Assembly (NCBI RefSeq): GCF_019649055.1
Contig: NW_026570271.1
Coordinates: forward strand, 806,001-870,000
Length of the DNA: 64,000 bases
Reading direction: 5' to 3'
Source: Paramacrobiotus metropolitanus
Lineage: Eukaryota; Tardigrada; Eutardigrada; Parachela; Macrobiotidae
A program made the translations under genes and the position numbers. This document shows, in pieces, positions 1 through 13,233 of the stretch; position 1 is the first letter of the stretch, and every line of letters starts with the position of its first letter. The notes below the pieces were generated by a model that made no database searches, had not been told where the DNA came from, and worked only from the letters and a program-made list of their open reading frames with translations.

Positions 1-1880
1 GACGAAGGAAGCGATAATCGCCATTTCCGTTGGATGTAGTGCTCTGTTGGTGATTTCGATCGTTGTGGCAATATTATATTGCCGACGACGAGTTAAAAGA
101 TCACAAAAGCCCGTAGTGGGATTAGGAATGCAACAGGATGGACAGGTACGAAGTTACTCTTTTTCCAGGGTCTATTTTGAAAATTCTAATACGTAACCAT
201 AAAATTCCTTCATACGAGACACTGCTGACAGTCAACTTTTTACGTAGGCACTAACAGCCACTAGTTCCGAGAATCAGGTCAATGTGACTGAGTGGTTTGG
301 AAGCGATTGTGCATACAGATATGAAGCCAACGATTACATCGCCAAAGGAGCGTTTGGACGAGTGTACATTGCGACCGTAACAAAACTCCGCCCCTTTAAT
401 GGTGATGCCACCATGGCAGTCAAAGTTACACATTTCGACGTCCAAGAACAAATGGAAGTCAATTCTGAACACTGGATCAAGTTACTGACAAGGTGGAGGA
501 TGCTGACTACTTTGACCTACGATCACCTCGTAACGTATCATAAGGTGTCCATTATTCGACCACGAGGCGGCCTCTCAGTGGAGTTTCTGATGGACTACTG
601 CCGCGGTATGATTTTTATGAAAGTCGAATTATCTAGAAAATCAGATTTTATCCATGTTTATTCTCCAATGAATTAGATCTCTAATTAAGTAATTGGGATA
701 TATTCAAGTCGTTCCCAGGAGGCTCTATGTTGGTTACCATATAATTACGAGGTGAAAACTTGCAGTTCATTTTCTTATATCGGTGTTGAAAGAGGTTTTA
801 AGTGCACTTACAGAGTACTAGTTACTACTCAAAATGTAAAAAATCTCAGTAAAACCATGGAGCATTAAAACAATATTTAGAATACCTTAAAGCCGAAGTA
901 ACGTACCGCTAACTGGACGCGTAAAAAAGCCCGATCACCTTGAATATACACATCGAAATTTCGATCACTGGCCCTGGTTCAAAGTTTTTTTAACGGATTT
1001 TGTTTTAGTCTGTGATTAGCTCCTGTAGTTGACATAACTGTGCGGCAAGTACACAAAAACAGAACTAAATATGCAACAACCGTTAATATAAAACGTTTAA
1101 TCTGATACTCCAAGTGGTTGGTCTTGGAGGTAGAGTATTGAACTGTTTTTTTTATTAGGAGGTGATTTGGCTTCGGAACTCCACAAAATTAAAAAGAGCA
1201 ATGTCTGCTTAGACTGGACCCGGGCGCTCTGCTACGCGCTGCAAATCGCCGATGGCTTGGAATTTCTCCACCGGCATAAGCTGATTCACGGAGACCTGAA
1301 ACCGGGCAATGTTCTGTTAAAAGGTCACAACGGCCGCCACGACACACTACTAATTGGCGATCTGGACAGTCTCGTGCAGATGCATCACAACACGACAAGT
1401 GCCACCGATATGTCCCATCTTCACGGAACAGTTCGCTACATGTCACCGGAAATGCTGAAACGTTTTGGTGAACTAGACACACCAGCGCCGGGACGGGCGA
1501 CGGACATCTGGAGCGTGGGCTGCATTATCCACGATCTGTTCGACTGCTCGGCTGGCATCCTTGTGAGAGTCTTGCGTAAAATTGATTGCAACGATTTCGT
1601 CGTACAGGATGCCACGATCCCCGCGACATTTGCTATGAAAATCATGGAGGGCTACAGTCCTGTCGTCGACGAAAATATTCGAACAGAATTCGCTGACGTC
1701 ATTAAAAACTGCTTGGTTTTGGATAGCAAGGGCAGACCTTCGGCTGACTGCCTCAAGTGTACGCTTCTCGACGTGATCGCTGGGCTGGCAGCTGCGAGCG
1801 ATACTGACACCGTCGCTGAGATGGACACTGTTCGCCAGTGCGTTTGTGGCAGGCATTTGCCAGTAGAAGTTCCGATGTAG
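1..1880 (+). CDS. Transmembrane protein kinase, 3' part of gene (5' end outside window)
   Basis: Exons about 2-145, 248-605 and 1159-1880 join in frame (phases 0 and 1) and give 407 visible residues. The first exon encodes a hydrophobic helix (AIIAISVGCSALLVISIVVA) followed by a basic CRRRVKR stop-transfer, so this is a single-pass membrane protein whose extracellular part lies left of the window. The rest is a protein kinase domain: glycine loop GAFGRV, lysine in MAVKV, hinge-side MDYCRGGDL spanning the second intron, catalytic loop HGDLKPGN, metal-binding GDLDS, GTVRYMSPE activation-segment end, and TDIWSVGCIIHDLF. The usual HRD is HGD and DFG is DLD, so it is a non-RD kinase with an altered DFG, though both catalytic aspartates are present. 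The domain is cytosolic by topology. The subfamily (receptor-like, NEK/STE-like in the hinge) and ligand are not identifiable. Ends QCVCGRHLPVEVPM then stop. Confidence 0.85.
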
Positions 1881-2289
1881 TTATGTTTTCTAACATTTTT
1901 CAAAGTGCTTCTACAAAGGATTAGTCAGTCTGGATTCATATATCTTTGTCTGTAGATAATGAGCACAAGGTATTACTGTAGTGTGCTAAACATTCTCGTA
2001 CATGTTCATTGCTTCAATTTACCTCGTACAAAATCCTTGTACCGACTGTCGGTTCAAGCAAGAGTATGTAACTAAATAACAATTAAGTGGATTTAACTAA
2101 GAAAGTTTACTATAGATTTTCTGAAGGAAACTTACTGTTCTGTTTTTCAGCGCTTTTAAACCAGACTTTTTCACTGCAAAAGAATTGATTTAAAATTTTG
2201 TTTGATTATTCTTTTCTATTACACGCGTTGTTCAATGTATATTAGGCATCCTTAGTGTTAAGCATTTTTGCATACTTATGATAATCTCT

Positions 2290-2824
2290 TTAAATGTACT
2301 TCGATAAACGGTCCCCGGATGAAATCAGATGCCAGGTTAAGAGTACCTTCCAATGATACTCGTGCATAGTAACATTTGCTACCATGGATGCGATAGGTCT
2401 AACATGGGCTGGTCTGTTGCCATGGCCCATGGGCATGGTAAATTTGAACAAGGAAAAGCTTTGCTTCGAACAAACTACCTCTGCGTTCATTGTGTTCCAC
2501 GGGCTGAGTGAACGCATCACTTCGGCCACTTCACTGGCTACAGTAGGTTAGTAACTCTCACTCACTATAGTTGTAGCTGATGTCATAAAGGATGCCGGCA
2601 GGGTTTGGCCATAGTTTTTGCCCGATTTCCGCAATGACATTGGCGACGGAAAAGCTTAGTGGCGAGTAAAAAAGATCTGAAACAGAAACTTTCGTAAAAG
2701 CTCTATCATGCTTCTGCAGAGGATTACTGTGCACTGGCAGTGCTCTTTGGCTCTGTACTGGTAATGTGCAATCACAGTGTTTGCTTGCGGGAGTATGTAT
2801 GCATTGCGAAATTGTTTTTTGCAA
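2290..2824 (-). other. Coding-like stretch of unknown identity, possible relic
   Basis: Two adjacent minus-strand open stretches (about 2558-2800 and 2290-2540) have ordinary protein-like composition (for example SVANVIAEIGQKLWPNPAG and HVRPIASMVANVTMHEYHWK). They are separated by only about 28 bp bounded by GT and AG, too short to be a convincing intron beside the 57-bp-plus introns elsewhere in the window. I cannot assign a family. A resemblance to extracellular ligand-binding domains of receptor kinases or cyclases is only a hunch. Treat as a possible gene fragment. Confidence 0.2.
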
Positions 2825-2899
2825 CCATTATGCTTTTAATGCCTGATGCAATACTTTGGAAATGCGATAGGTTGTCTGATGCAATACGCACCTCGTATA

Positions 2900-3022
2900 C
2901 TGTATTTTGTGTTCATCAGCCAGAAGGAAGTTATTCGGCAATGCGTATTCGGTATTCGGAAGTTATTCAGCAATGCGTTTGTGGACAGCAGTTAGCCGAG
3001 ATGGACTTCGTCCCAAGCTGTT
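2900..3022 (+). pseudogene. Duplicated fragment of the kinase 3' end
   Basis: The stretch ending VIQQCVCGQQLAEMDFVPSC then stop closely matches the C-terminal tail of the kinase that ends at 1880 (VRQCVCGRHLPVEVPM then stop). Part of it is itself tandemly duplicated: ggaagttattc(g/a)gcaatgcg occurs twice about 30 bp apart (2927-2970). No kinase core precedes it, so it is read as a truncated copy. Confidence 0.4.
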
Positions 3023-3787
3023 AATGAGCGTCAGCAGCATCACTATAACTACGTACAGTGAATTGCGCGCTACATTTGTACATAAATTGGATGCATGCTA
3101 TCTGATAAAATTAACGGTATTTACAACTTACCGTGTTATTTCGTCTTATATTCCCCTGGTTTTAATATGACCTCTCTACGTGGACAACCTTTAAGTTTTC
3201 AGCCTTTGAAGTTTCACGTGAAATTACCGGGTTCGTGGTACCAAAATAATACATTTGCAGAAACAATGGTTTCATGCAATGCTAGATTTTCAAACAATAT
3301 ACAATGTCGTTCAACAAAAACGGTATGTGTTTTAATTGGCCTGAAAATCGCGTGTGCGGTGTGCCTACCATCAAGTTGTTGCGGTACGAATTGCTGTGCA
3401 AAGATCATGAAGTTTGAACTCATTGCCGTGCGCGGTGCACTTACAATATTAGGCAGGTTCATAAAACTGTGTTGTGATATGCAGCGCCACCGATACCTTT
3501 ATAGTTAAACGTTAAACGAGTACAATATAAAATACACGAGATACGTTGTTCCAACCGTTAAAACATCAAATACACGAAAACAGTTTGTAGTTAAGGACAT
3601 CGATTATAGACTTCCTGGGTCGCACGATAACGTTATTCCATTACACCCGTACCGGTAGGTATTCGAGAAACGCACGAAGCTCGAACGAAACCGTAGCTGT
3701 TCGATACTTGGGTCGGGGGAAACTGAGAATACCGTGTTAGTCGGTTAATATGAAATTTACATTCGAAATACTGACTGCTGTCGACAA

Positions 3788-6700
3788 TCAACTGCGAGGC
3801 ACCGAAGCCGCTATACCCACAAGGGAATCTTTTTCACCTGATTCATTGTTAACTTGCGCAGCTGCTGTTCTGAGTTGATTAAATAGTCGTACAATCGCTG
3901 TAAACTCGCCGTTCTTCCACTGTACCCGAACATGTCGTATCCACTGGTAATACATCTTCGCAATAATGATCGTCAATATTAAAAAAATGCCGGGTAACTG
4001 CAGGTGTTCCGGGAGGAGAAACTGCGTCAAAGGCCACGGTAGCAGATACCACATGAGCGGTCCGATCATGTAATGGATCAAAACACGCAAGGCTGCGATC
4101 CACGGTGCACAGGCACAGAATGTAATTGCTGGGCTGTAAATAGAGGAGCTGTAAATCCGATTTTCTTGAGGGATGTCAATACAGCAGTCATTGCTTTTAT
4201 ATCTTTTTAGGTATACGTATACAATTTCTGCGTTTTCTTATTACATCCGTGAGTCTGTGTAGTCCGCATGGATTGGAAGTTGGGCTGAAGATCGATCGAA
4301 CTCGTCAAAGCTTTATTAAAAACGGGAGTGAACAAATCGCTGCAACATAATGTTGCTGCGCTGATAACTGCGCTAGATAACTTTCCTTTGATTGGTTGGC
4401 AAGTTTGGCCGAACCTAGGAAGTTGCGTGGCATGGCATATGGCTCGAATACGGAGAGAAGTTCTGATGTTGCGAAAAAACTAAATCTTGGTAAAATTATT
4501 TAAACAGAATATACAATATACAGTAGACAACTAAATTTCCTGCTGCCGAGCACACCGAACTTGAACAAAATTTAACGTTTATATTTTTTTCTGTTCCCTA
4601 CTGCCGGTCGACTGTTATTATTTTTTCAAGCTGTTCTTATTTTAGTTTTTCTAACTTTAAATCGCCAAAGTGTCAAAAGAAAATTCGGGTCTGACATCAG
4701 ATAAGTGCGCTAACTTTAAATCTGTAGCGAATAGCTTGTTTTACCCACCATTATTAATTTGGCTGAGTTCGATCGACTTTAGGCACACATACACTATGCC
4801 AATCCACTCGATATCAGAGTATTTTTGCTACACTACTTTACATGGGTAAACGAGCTTTGCCATGTAAAGTTATCGGCAAAATGTGATTCAGATCTTGCAA
4901 TTTCCGATTTCGTACCTCGCCCGCGATGGTTGTGGGGTTTCCCAAACGAAAAGGTCAAAAAACATAAAGATGTAACCCACAACGACGCATACCACCAAGA
5001 TTATCCAGGGGAACAGCGCCAGGTAGAAAAGCGTTCCACCCCAGACCAGAAAAGCGAATCCAAATGTGGGAAAAAAAGGGGACATATCCGGAATAGTTAC
5101 GTTGGTCGTATTTCCCAAGACATTGCTCACATCCGCCCAATACGAAACCATAGCCACTCCGGGTTTCAGCATCTATACACAAAGTGAAATCATCATCATC
5201 GTCATTCGTTATTAGAATTCTCGTTGTACTTAGTGAGTTTGTAAAACAGTCATAATGCGGAAAATATTACGACAGCGCTCACATCGGTGGTCTAAATGTC
5301 TGTCAGCCAACTGACGGTAAAATTTTTATTGGACCTAGAGCCTAAAATTTATATTGGAAATTTTTATTGGACCTAAATTTTTATTGGACCTTTTCATCTT
5401 TACTGAAAAGAAAATCAAAGACAGCAAGTTTTCTGCGTTATGGACATAGACTGATAAACACTTTTTAGCCAGGATGTGACAACGGTTTAATGCTGCTGAA
5501 TCAGGAAATTCTGTATTGCATCAATAAATACAATCATTTCTTGGGCTCCTATACAACCCGGTGACTTGGTTTTTACCTGTACAGAGGTCTGTATATCGAC
5601 TGTGGAATTGACTGGACAGCTGATAGCAGCAGATATCGGGTGTCGCACATAACCAGAAACTTGCGGAAAAGGTTGGTACAGCGGATCGACGTTGAAGAAA
5701 ACGCCGGTTCCGTACAAGAGTAGTCCAAACCACACTTGTACCGTTCGGAAAACATGTGCCGAGGATTCCTTAATGACCAGCCCGCATGGGTTTGCATGGA
5801 GCTTTAATGGAGGCGGGTGGCAACCGCATAACAACCTGCGCAATCAAATATATTACGGTAAAATCAGTCGCTTCAAATAACAATTTTTCTGCCTATTATA
5901 AGTTATCATATTAGTATTAATTTGTCATTTTCACGAAGATCATTTTTACCGTAACAATGACTACGATTTCGCTCAACGTTTTTATATAATATTACTCACG
6001 CCCACTGTACGGTTCAGCTGTCTACTCACCAACCCCTTTATTTGGTGCGTCACATACTGCTACCGTATTCAATTTCGTGTGTTGAACTTGCATTTTGCGC
6101 TGTGACTGTCGAGTTATTTTATTTTTATTTCGAAAGCTCGGCTGTAGTAATCTGATCAAGATTAAGTGTTAGAGCAAAAGAAAGAACTTCACAAAAGCTA
6201 GCGTTAACCGATATCAGCAACAGTTCACCGAAGAAAGTGCGTACAGGAAATAAATGATGATCTTTGTTTTTTAGCCCGCACAGCTGACCCGTACAGTGTG
6301 CTTGAGCAATTTACGAACAAAATCGAAGTATTAACCAGGATCAATTAGCATGTATGTAGCGTAAATCGTGGATTTAAGCGTTATAAAAGTTGACTGTAGT
6401 AACCTGAGTCTGTTCCAAAATGACCACAAATAACTTTCACGCAGCCACAGTCCCGACATTCTTCCGCAGCAGTATATAGTGAGCGCCGTTACAAAAGTCA
6501 CGCAGCATGGGAAAACAGCTACTTCGCCGCAATACATGACGATGGTTTGTGCGAGAAATCCAGCCACCCATAATATTATCGTCGAGAAAATCCACCAAAT
6601 AAATGTGACCAGATAGGTTAACGGCCCCGTAACAAGTAGGACGCATACAAATTTCAGCGGTCCACGCAATCGGTACGGGATGTTGTCAATGTTATAATAA

Positions 6701-7893
6701 GCTGGCCGCTGTTCACGTTGAGAAGCCGAATAATTTTCACTGAAGACGACGATCTCCTCAGTGTTAACTTTGGGTTGTGCTTCGTAGCGATCTTCCGCAT
6801 CGGGTGCTTCATTGATAACGTATGGTGAATCACTGTGAGCAAAGCCAAAAAACCGGCTGATTGTTGGGCATAATGGAAGGTGGTACGATTCGTAATGGGG
6901 GAAACGCCAGTGAAGATTGGCAAAAAGGTGACAGCAAAACCACAGGAAGAGGGTCGCCGTTGTACACAGGATCAAATATGTACCAACGTAAGCAAAGCCT
7001 AATTTCTGGATGTTAAGATTTGGTGCATCATCGTAAGACTCTTGTCAATAAGAGATCACGCGGTCCAGAAGCATCCGTCGATATCCTATCGTATGAAAAA
7101 GGGTCATATTTAACGGTTGCAATAAAATTAGCTTGATTTCGTTACTAACATACCACAACCTCATACAATTCTCCACAATTAATTTAATACAGTAAATTCC
7201 ATATTATTGTTGCCATGTACCTAATACAGCAGCTCCGTATACTGTTTTAATTCTTGTGTTTATATACATAGGTTAGAAAAATAGCACTAGAAAACGGAAA
7301 AAAGTGGTAACAATTTTTTCGACTTCTAGGTACATTTCTAAACTGGGTTAAATTTTGTTTCCGAGTAAATGATACGAGTAGGAGCATCGTATACCCAGTA
7401 ATACACCAATCACTCACGTAATCCAAATAATTCAGGACGCTATCGAAACCCGTTGCATTCTTGGGATCGATTCTCGTTGTTCTCCAGTTAGGCAGGATGC
7501 GAGAAGCAAAAGTCACCGACAGTTGGCAAGCTACCCAAAGCACCACAAAGGCTTCAACTACGATCTCTTGATAAGCCCAGGACAGATCTCTTTGGAGAAA
7601 CGATATTAAATTCGCACGGAATTTCTTAATTTCCGCTTTTAGAAGCTACGTACAGTATGTATGCAATTAAAAGAGTTTGTTGCTATAAAAAAATTAATTC
7701 AAATTTGCGGAAGTGCAAACCGAGCAGAAGCTCGGTTAATGTGTTCAAAAAATGCGGTCTGGCACAAGATTAGCCGCACAGTGGATAACGCACCATGAGT
7801 TTCTTGATGTTGGATTCAAGTTGAAAAATTGCACGGTATACGATCGATTTTCAGCTCAGAAATCCGCTCTCCACTATGTGCTCCTCCGACCGG
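3788..7893 (-). pseudogene. Multi-pass membrane protein gene, copy 1, degraded
   Basis: Six exons are recognisable by comparison with the copy at 15151-19444: exon 1 relic about 7800-7893, then 7418-7635, 6404-7085, 5577-5835, 4916-5172 and 3788-4133. All but the first have canonical splice signals. The product is strongly hydrophobic, about ten membrane segments, with an NTTNVT glycosylation sequon in exon 5. No known family was recognised. Lesions: the start codon position reads ATA and an in-frame TGA follows in exon 1; exon 3 is 682 bp instead of 683 (one G lost near 7064) and has TGA (7045-7047) where copy 2 has a Trp codon. Exons 4-6 stay open. The exon 3 damage could be avoided only by a later acceptor around 7015. 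Probably a pseudogene, though a sequencing error cannot be excluded for the single-base loss. Confidence 0.65.
5320..5396 (+). repeat. Short tandem repeat, aatttttattggacct
   Basis: Three near-identical copies of a 16-17 bp unit (aatttttattggacct), the first separated from the others by about 22 bp. It lies inside an intron of membrane-protein copy 1. No further function visible. Confidence 0.7.
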
Positions 7894-9918
7894 ACTGGTT
7901 TGTACATCTCTCTCGTTTCCAGTGCTATGTACGTTACCATGTACCATAAGTTCGTCCATTTGTCATGTACCTCAATAACGCTCTATGGGAAATTCTGTGT
8001 AACTAGCCGCTCACTCCCGTACGTTCGTTTTCTCCATAAAACTCGTACAAGGGTGTACGACGACTGACAGTTTGACACAAACCGAGAGGATTAAGTACTG
8101 TATTGATTTTGACTGTGTACTGCTGCAGATGATCCGCCTTACTGCCGACTAGGATTATTGCGGAACGTACGGAAGATGTGTTAGCCTGCTCGATTACTCC
8201 TGCCGCCTATAATACAACAATCATGCATAATAATAAATAACACATGTAAAGCTATTTTTGTGCATAAGCTCGAGTGCGTTTTTGTAATTTGTAAATACTC
8301 CCATAGATATTGTTGAACAGAATAAATGGCACTTTTCTTCTGAAGTCTCATGTGCAGTAAACTGTATTTTATTGATAAACACACCGCCTAAATGATGGAC
8401 CTGTACCTGCGGACCTGCGGTTGTTCAACGCATATTCAGAATAATTTGGTCGTGCACAACTGACTATGACTATTTTACGAAACATTTGACGGAAACGTTA
8501 AATGGTTTTCTTTTAGACTTAGGATAAATTTCCCGGGTATTTTTTAAATTGCTTGGAGGTCTTAGGTTTCAGGTTATCCAAAACCGACATAAAACCGAGC
8601 AAGCCGACGCAAGTCAGCGCTGCCAAATTTTACATCTTCAGAAATTCGCTAAAATTTAATATTTTCGCTAAATATTTTTAGATTCGTGCACACACAAAGA
8701 TTTCCATGTGCGAACATGCTACTGGTTCGCCACTAACAAGTTTGTAAAAACTTAATTGGGTTGCGATGGCTTCAGGACAAGGTACAGTACGCGTGGCTCA
8801 CTGGCCACGCTAGTGCTGGACCAGCAATGAAAAGCTATGACTATCGCAATGCTCGCAAAACTGAAAAAATTACAGCAAAAGCCTACAGTGCACTGCATTT
8901 AAATGGTATATAAAGCTACGTGCTCATATCATCTTTGTTTAATCAAGACTTCTAACCTTTGCAGATGACAGTAATTTTTAACGTATTACTCTGTAGGGTC
9001 GTATTAGTGCCTGTTCGTTGCCTGCTCGAAAATCGAGATAACCGGCGACAGTGAATCTACAGTCTGTACTTGCCTAACCATTATTAACTTGCAGGATATT
9101 TTTGCTGTAAATTTCATTCCACTAATTTACAAAATTAAATGGGTTTCCTTCGTCCTAAAGCCTAATATGAGTTGAGTTTGAAAAGCTGGCTTACAACCAT
9201 CATGTATTTTAGTTCCTTATTACGGTCACTATAACTCGAATTTTTTTTAAAATGATGTAGGAAATTCATAATGTCACGCGCTGTGAGTCGTGTGACTACT
9301 GGGCGGAACCTTGCAACATACACCAAACACCGCCTCGATTGCAGTGCATACGCTAAATACGCTCGTACAGATATGTAAAACAATTATACTCGCATTGTAT
9401 TACGAACGGCGATAATCTTGCACGAACAGGAAAGCTTGTTAAATGCACATGCACAGTAATAAGTATAGCCAAAAATACGAATAGTATTATAGGCAGACAA
9501 CGTAGTCGATCAAAGTGCATTCCTGATACTGTACTTCTTACAACAAGGAAAGTCTGCGACGCCAGACGGCATAACGACGGCTTGGTATTCAGTCCAAAGT
9601 AGGCTCCATTGAATTGCTCATACATACTCTATCACAATCGCAAAACCAGTTTTCTTGCTATCGATCGCTACGGCAGCACTTAAGCAACTTTAAATTCAAA
9701 CAGCTGATCATGAGCAGCGCTGTCGATGCAATGTTTGCAGCATTATATCGCTAATATTGTACATTGCATAAGTGCTCGTATTTGTACTGGTTTCAAGGCA
9801 GCTGTGGCTGCTTTATCTTGCAAACAAATTATTGTGCCATTTTGCAATGACGGTGTATATAATGCTGAACAGTTTACTTGGATTGCGACTGTAGAAGCGG
9901 CTTACAGTTTTAACGAAA
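7894..9918. other. Intergenic, no gene recognised
   Basis: About 2 kb, AT-rich, between the degraded membrane-protein copy and the divergent P450 gene. Its left part (to about 8050) still aligns loosely with 19440-19640 upstream of copy 2, so the duplication extended into flanking DNA. Small open frames here (for example 9353-9625 minus, with one hydrophobic stretch) have no splice or homology support. Confidence 0.5.
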
Positions 9919-12460
9919 ATGCTTGCGTGGATTCTGGGAATTTTGAGCGCAGCTCTGGCGTATTTCGTATAGTAAGTCATACAAGCGTTATCAATCACAC
10001 TTACGAAGAAGCCACTGTTGTGAGTAAAACTGCTTGTTTGAAGTGACGCTATATGGAAAAACGAGTTTTGGCGTCGAAAAGGAATCCCCAGTCCCTTGTA
10101 TTATCCCCTGGTTGGACGATTCGTGGAGTTTGCTCTGGTATATCAAGGGAACTCTTGTTTTGAAAGCTGAAACGGAAGTTATTTATTTGACAGATAGGAC
10201 AAGCCAAATTCGACCAAAAATGGACTGCAAAGCTGGGCAAAGTTTTTGGGTAAATGTCAAATGAAAGCGACTGAATCACTGGTGAACTGATTCGTCTTAC
10301 GTTTCTGCTTATTATTCTCAGCGTATTCGAAGGCGCCCAACCGGTACTCGTTGTATCCGATCCAGGTACGACGCTGTTGCTGACTACTGTTTCCGACATG
10401 ATGCGCTGATTATTCATTGCGTTGCCTTGCAGATATTATGAAAGTTGTGCAAGTGAAGGACTTCTCCCACTTTGTTAACCGTCGCGAAATCGAAGGCATC
10501 CAGGGTCCGCTACTGGATCAGTCTGTTACCAGCCTTAAAGATCAACGCTGGAAGGTAATTTCAACATTTACATATATGTATCATAACAAATTAATTTTCC
10601 ACACATCAAATACTACACCATACTTATGCCTTGTTGTTATTTAGGACGTCAGGAGCGTGTTGGTGCCCACATTTACATCCGGCAAATTGCGACAGGTACA
10701 GAAGATTACTCGAACACACAGCTTGGTATAAAGCACACATGGTTGTGTAAACAGATGAATCCTTTAATCAACGAATCTTGCCAAACACTGGTAAAAAACA
10801 TGGAATCCTTAGCGGAGACCAGCGCTGATTTCGAAGCTAAGGAGTAAGTTCGCCTCAACACCAACAACCACTACCATTGCGGCATTTCATAGTCTTTTAG
10901 GTTGTTCGGCCGTGTCTCCATGGATGTCATCGCCTCCACGTTTTTTGGCACAAAGATCGACTCCCAAAACGACGTCAACAACGAGTTCGTTCAGCATGCC
11001 AAAAATGCCTTCGACTTCAATTTCGCCAATCCGATCTTCCTGGTCGTGTGTGAGTACGGAGTGCGGACAATTGCAGGTTACAGCGATAAATTTTGACCTC
11101 AGTATTTTAACAGTGCTTTTTCCCAAACTCGTGCCATACATGGTCAAGATGGGCATCGATTTCCTGGTGGACAGGAAAGTCATCGCCTTCTTCGTGCGTA
11201 ACACGGAGGAAATCATTAAACTGCGTACAGACCAGGTACCTAGGCAAAGAACACTCCTCATTCCATAAAACAGCGCTTAATTTAGCAGGTTTTGTGTAAT
11301 GTAGAATCAATCGCGGAAAGATTTCCTGCAGTTAATGCTCAACTCGCTCAAAAGTTATAACGGCTCTGTCAAAGCTGCAAAAGATGACACCGAAACCGTT
11401 GTTCGAGATGAAACAAACGATCAAACAGATATCTTGTCCGATGTGGTCTCCAACGCGGCTGAATCGACATATAGTTCTAATTACAAAATGACTACCGAGG
11501 TATTTCTCCATTACTAAACGTTTATTTCGCCGTTTTGCTTATGGTTTTTTTCTCAAACCGCTACTAAAGTATTATGTCATTACTACTGCGGTAGTGTCTA
11601 CACAAAAAAAGCACGCTCTTTAGGAGCTGGTAGCTCAGTCGGTAACCTTTTTCCTCGGCGGCTACGACACAACAGCCGGCACACTGGCCTTCTTAACCTA
11701 CTGTCTGGCCATCCATCCCGACATTCAAGAGCGGCTGCGCGAGGAAATCGACACAGTAATGGGCGACCGGGAGGTGGCTACGTATGAAGTGCTGGCCGGA
11801 ATGGAATACCTCGACTGTTGCATCAACGAAACGCTGCGAATGTATCCGCCCTTGGTGCGGGCCGAGCGCATGTGCAACGAGCAGTGGACGTATGAAGGGA
11901 TGACCATCGACAAGGACACGCTGGTGGTGATTCCGGTCTATGCTATCCATCATGATGCGGATTACTGGCCGGATCCCGAAAAATTTGATCCGGAACGGTA
12001 GCTAAAAACTATGATAGCTTTTTGTAGATCGCTCGCTACAGAAGTCGATTTGTTGAGTCGGGCGGTATCTTACATAAACGTTTCATAGGTTTTCCCGTGA
12101 AAACAAGCACAAGGTTATTCCTTACACATTTCAAGCGTTTGGTCAAGGACCTAGGAATTGCGTTGGAATGCGTGAGTAACGCGAGAGTCGTTATAACATC
12201 CGAAGAGCGTTTAGAAGCCACTTTTTGTGCATTCCACAGGTTTCGCGTATTATGAAATTAAACTGGTGATGGTTTCGGTTCTAAGGAAATACCGATTTCT
12301 TCCCAGCTCGAAAACCGAGGTACGAACAACACGGAATTCCTTCCCGTGTTCGCAAATCAAAACTAATTTGGCTACATTGTTTCAGATTCCTCTGCAACTC
12401 ACAGCTATGAGCTTCTTACGCGCTAAAAACGGCATCTGGGTCAAACTGGAGAAAATCTAA
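9919..12460 (+). CDS. Cytochrome P450 (CYP3-clan-like), complete
   Basis: Microsomal mono-oxygenase. Fourteen exons: 9919-9971, 10044-10137, 10194-10249, 10322-10365, 10433-10554, 10645-10695, 10755-10843, 10901-11049, 11114-11235, 11305-11499, 11624-11997, 12089-12171, 12240-12319, 12386-12460. They sum to 1587 bp (528 aa), and the phase closes at each of the 13 introns (about 57-124 bp). Visible features: N-terminal membrane anchor [17 protein letters not shown], then [11 protein letters not shown]-helix [17 protein letters not shown]-helix [12 protein letters not shown] with the oxygen-activating acid and threonines; K-helix ETLR (ExxR); PEKFDPERF (PERF); and the heme loop [11 protein letters not shown] with its cysteine thiolate. 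The SGKLRQMNPLI and NPIFLVVLLFP segments and the overall layout fit the CYP3/CYP13-type clan. The substrate cannot be told. It lies between the two broken membrane-protein copies and itself has no visible lesion. Confidence 0.93.
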
Positions 12461-13233
12461 AAATACTGTATTGAGTTCAAAATGTTTTCGGAATTTGCGG
12501 AAGAAGTTGCTGCACAGTGTTTATCAAAACTTGCATGTTTTGCAAGATAAATTAGTTGCAGTAAATTTGCTAACCGCGGAATTACTAATCAGTGCACATA
12601 TATTTCGGTATGTGGTGGCATTTTCTGAAGTTGCAGGAATTTTTTCTCTGTGTTGAGGGTTTGATGGGTAACGGTGCATTGAAAACTAACGCAGTACCAT
12701 AATTAATACTAAAGTAAATACGTATACTAGTACTAAAATTATTAGACTGTCATGTTTAGCGTACTGAATGTTATGGTATTACGGTAGCGGTAGTATTATA
12801 ATTATGTAAGTACCTAAGTACGTTATTTCAAACCATGCCTGTCACAGGCTGTGGGCTCATCACCATAAATTTAACTGTTCGACACATCCGTTTTGTAGTC
12901 GCTGCCTGTTACAGCTTCCCTCCTATCGGAGAGGATAGAACATCTGAAGCAAATTTCCAAATTTTTTGGCGGTAGTCACAAATTTTAATCGCAATCTCTG
13001 CCGTTACAAGAAATGATGAAGCGCTCGGGTACGGCTGAACACGCCTGAATGGATTTTGCGTATTGAAGAGACACCTTTTCGCTAACCACCGGCGCGTAAC
13101 CATTCCTGATTTTACTGGAAAAGAGCGCATTTCCTGCATGATGAGGCTCCTGAAAATCGAAATTAGCCTTAACTGGTTTCGCATTTTTGCGGAATACTCG
13201 CAGGGTCAAAATACGAGTACTCTTCAGTCGAAT
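12461..13233. other. Downstream intergenic, nothing recognised
   Basis: About 0.8 kb AT-rich DNA after the P450 stop. Open frames here have no homology or splice support. Confidence 0.4.

Noticed and set aside
1189-1903. Long open frames antisense to the kinase exon
   Set aside because: Shadow frames of a well-supported kinase domain; no independent evidence.
2538-2565. GT...AG interval that would join two minus-strand open stretches
   Set aside because: 28 bp is far shorter than any supported intron here (minimum about 57 bp).
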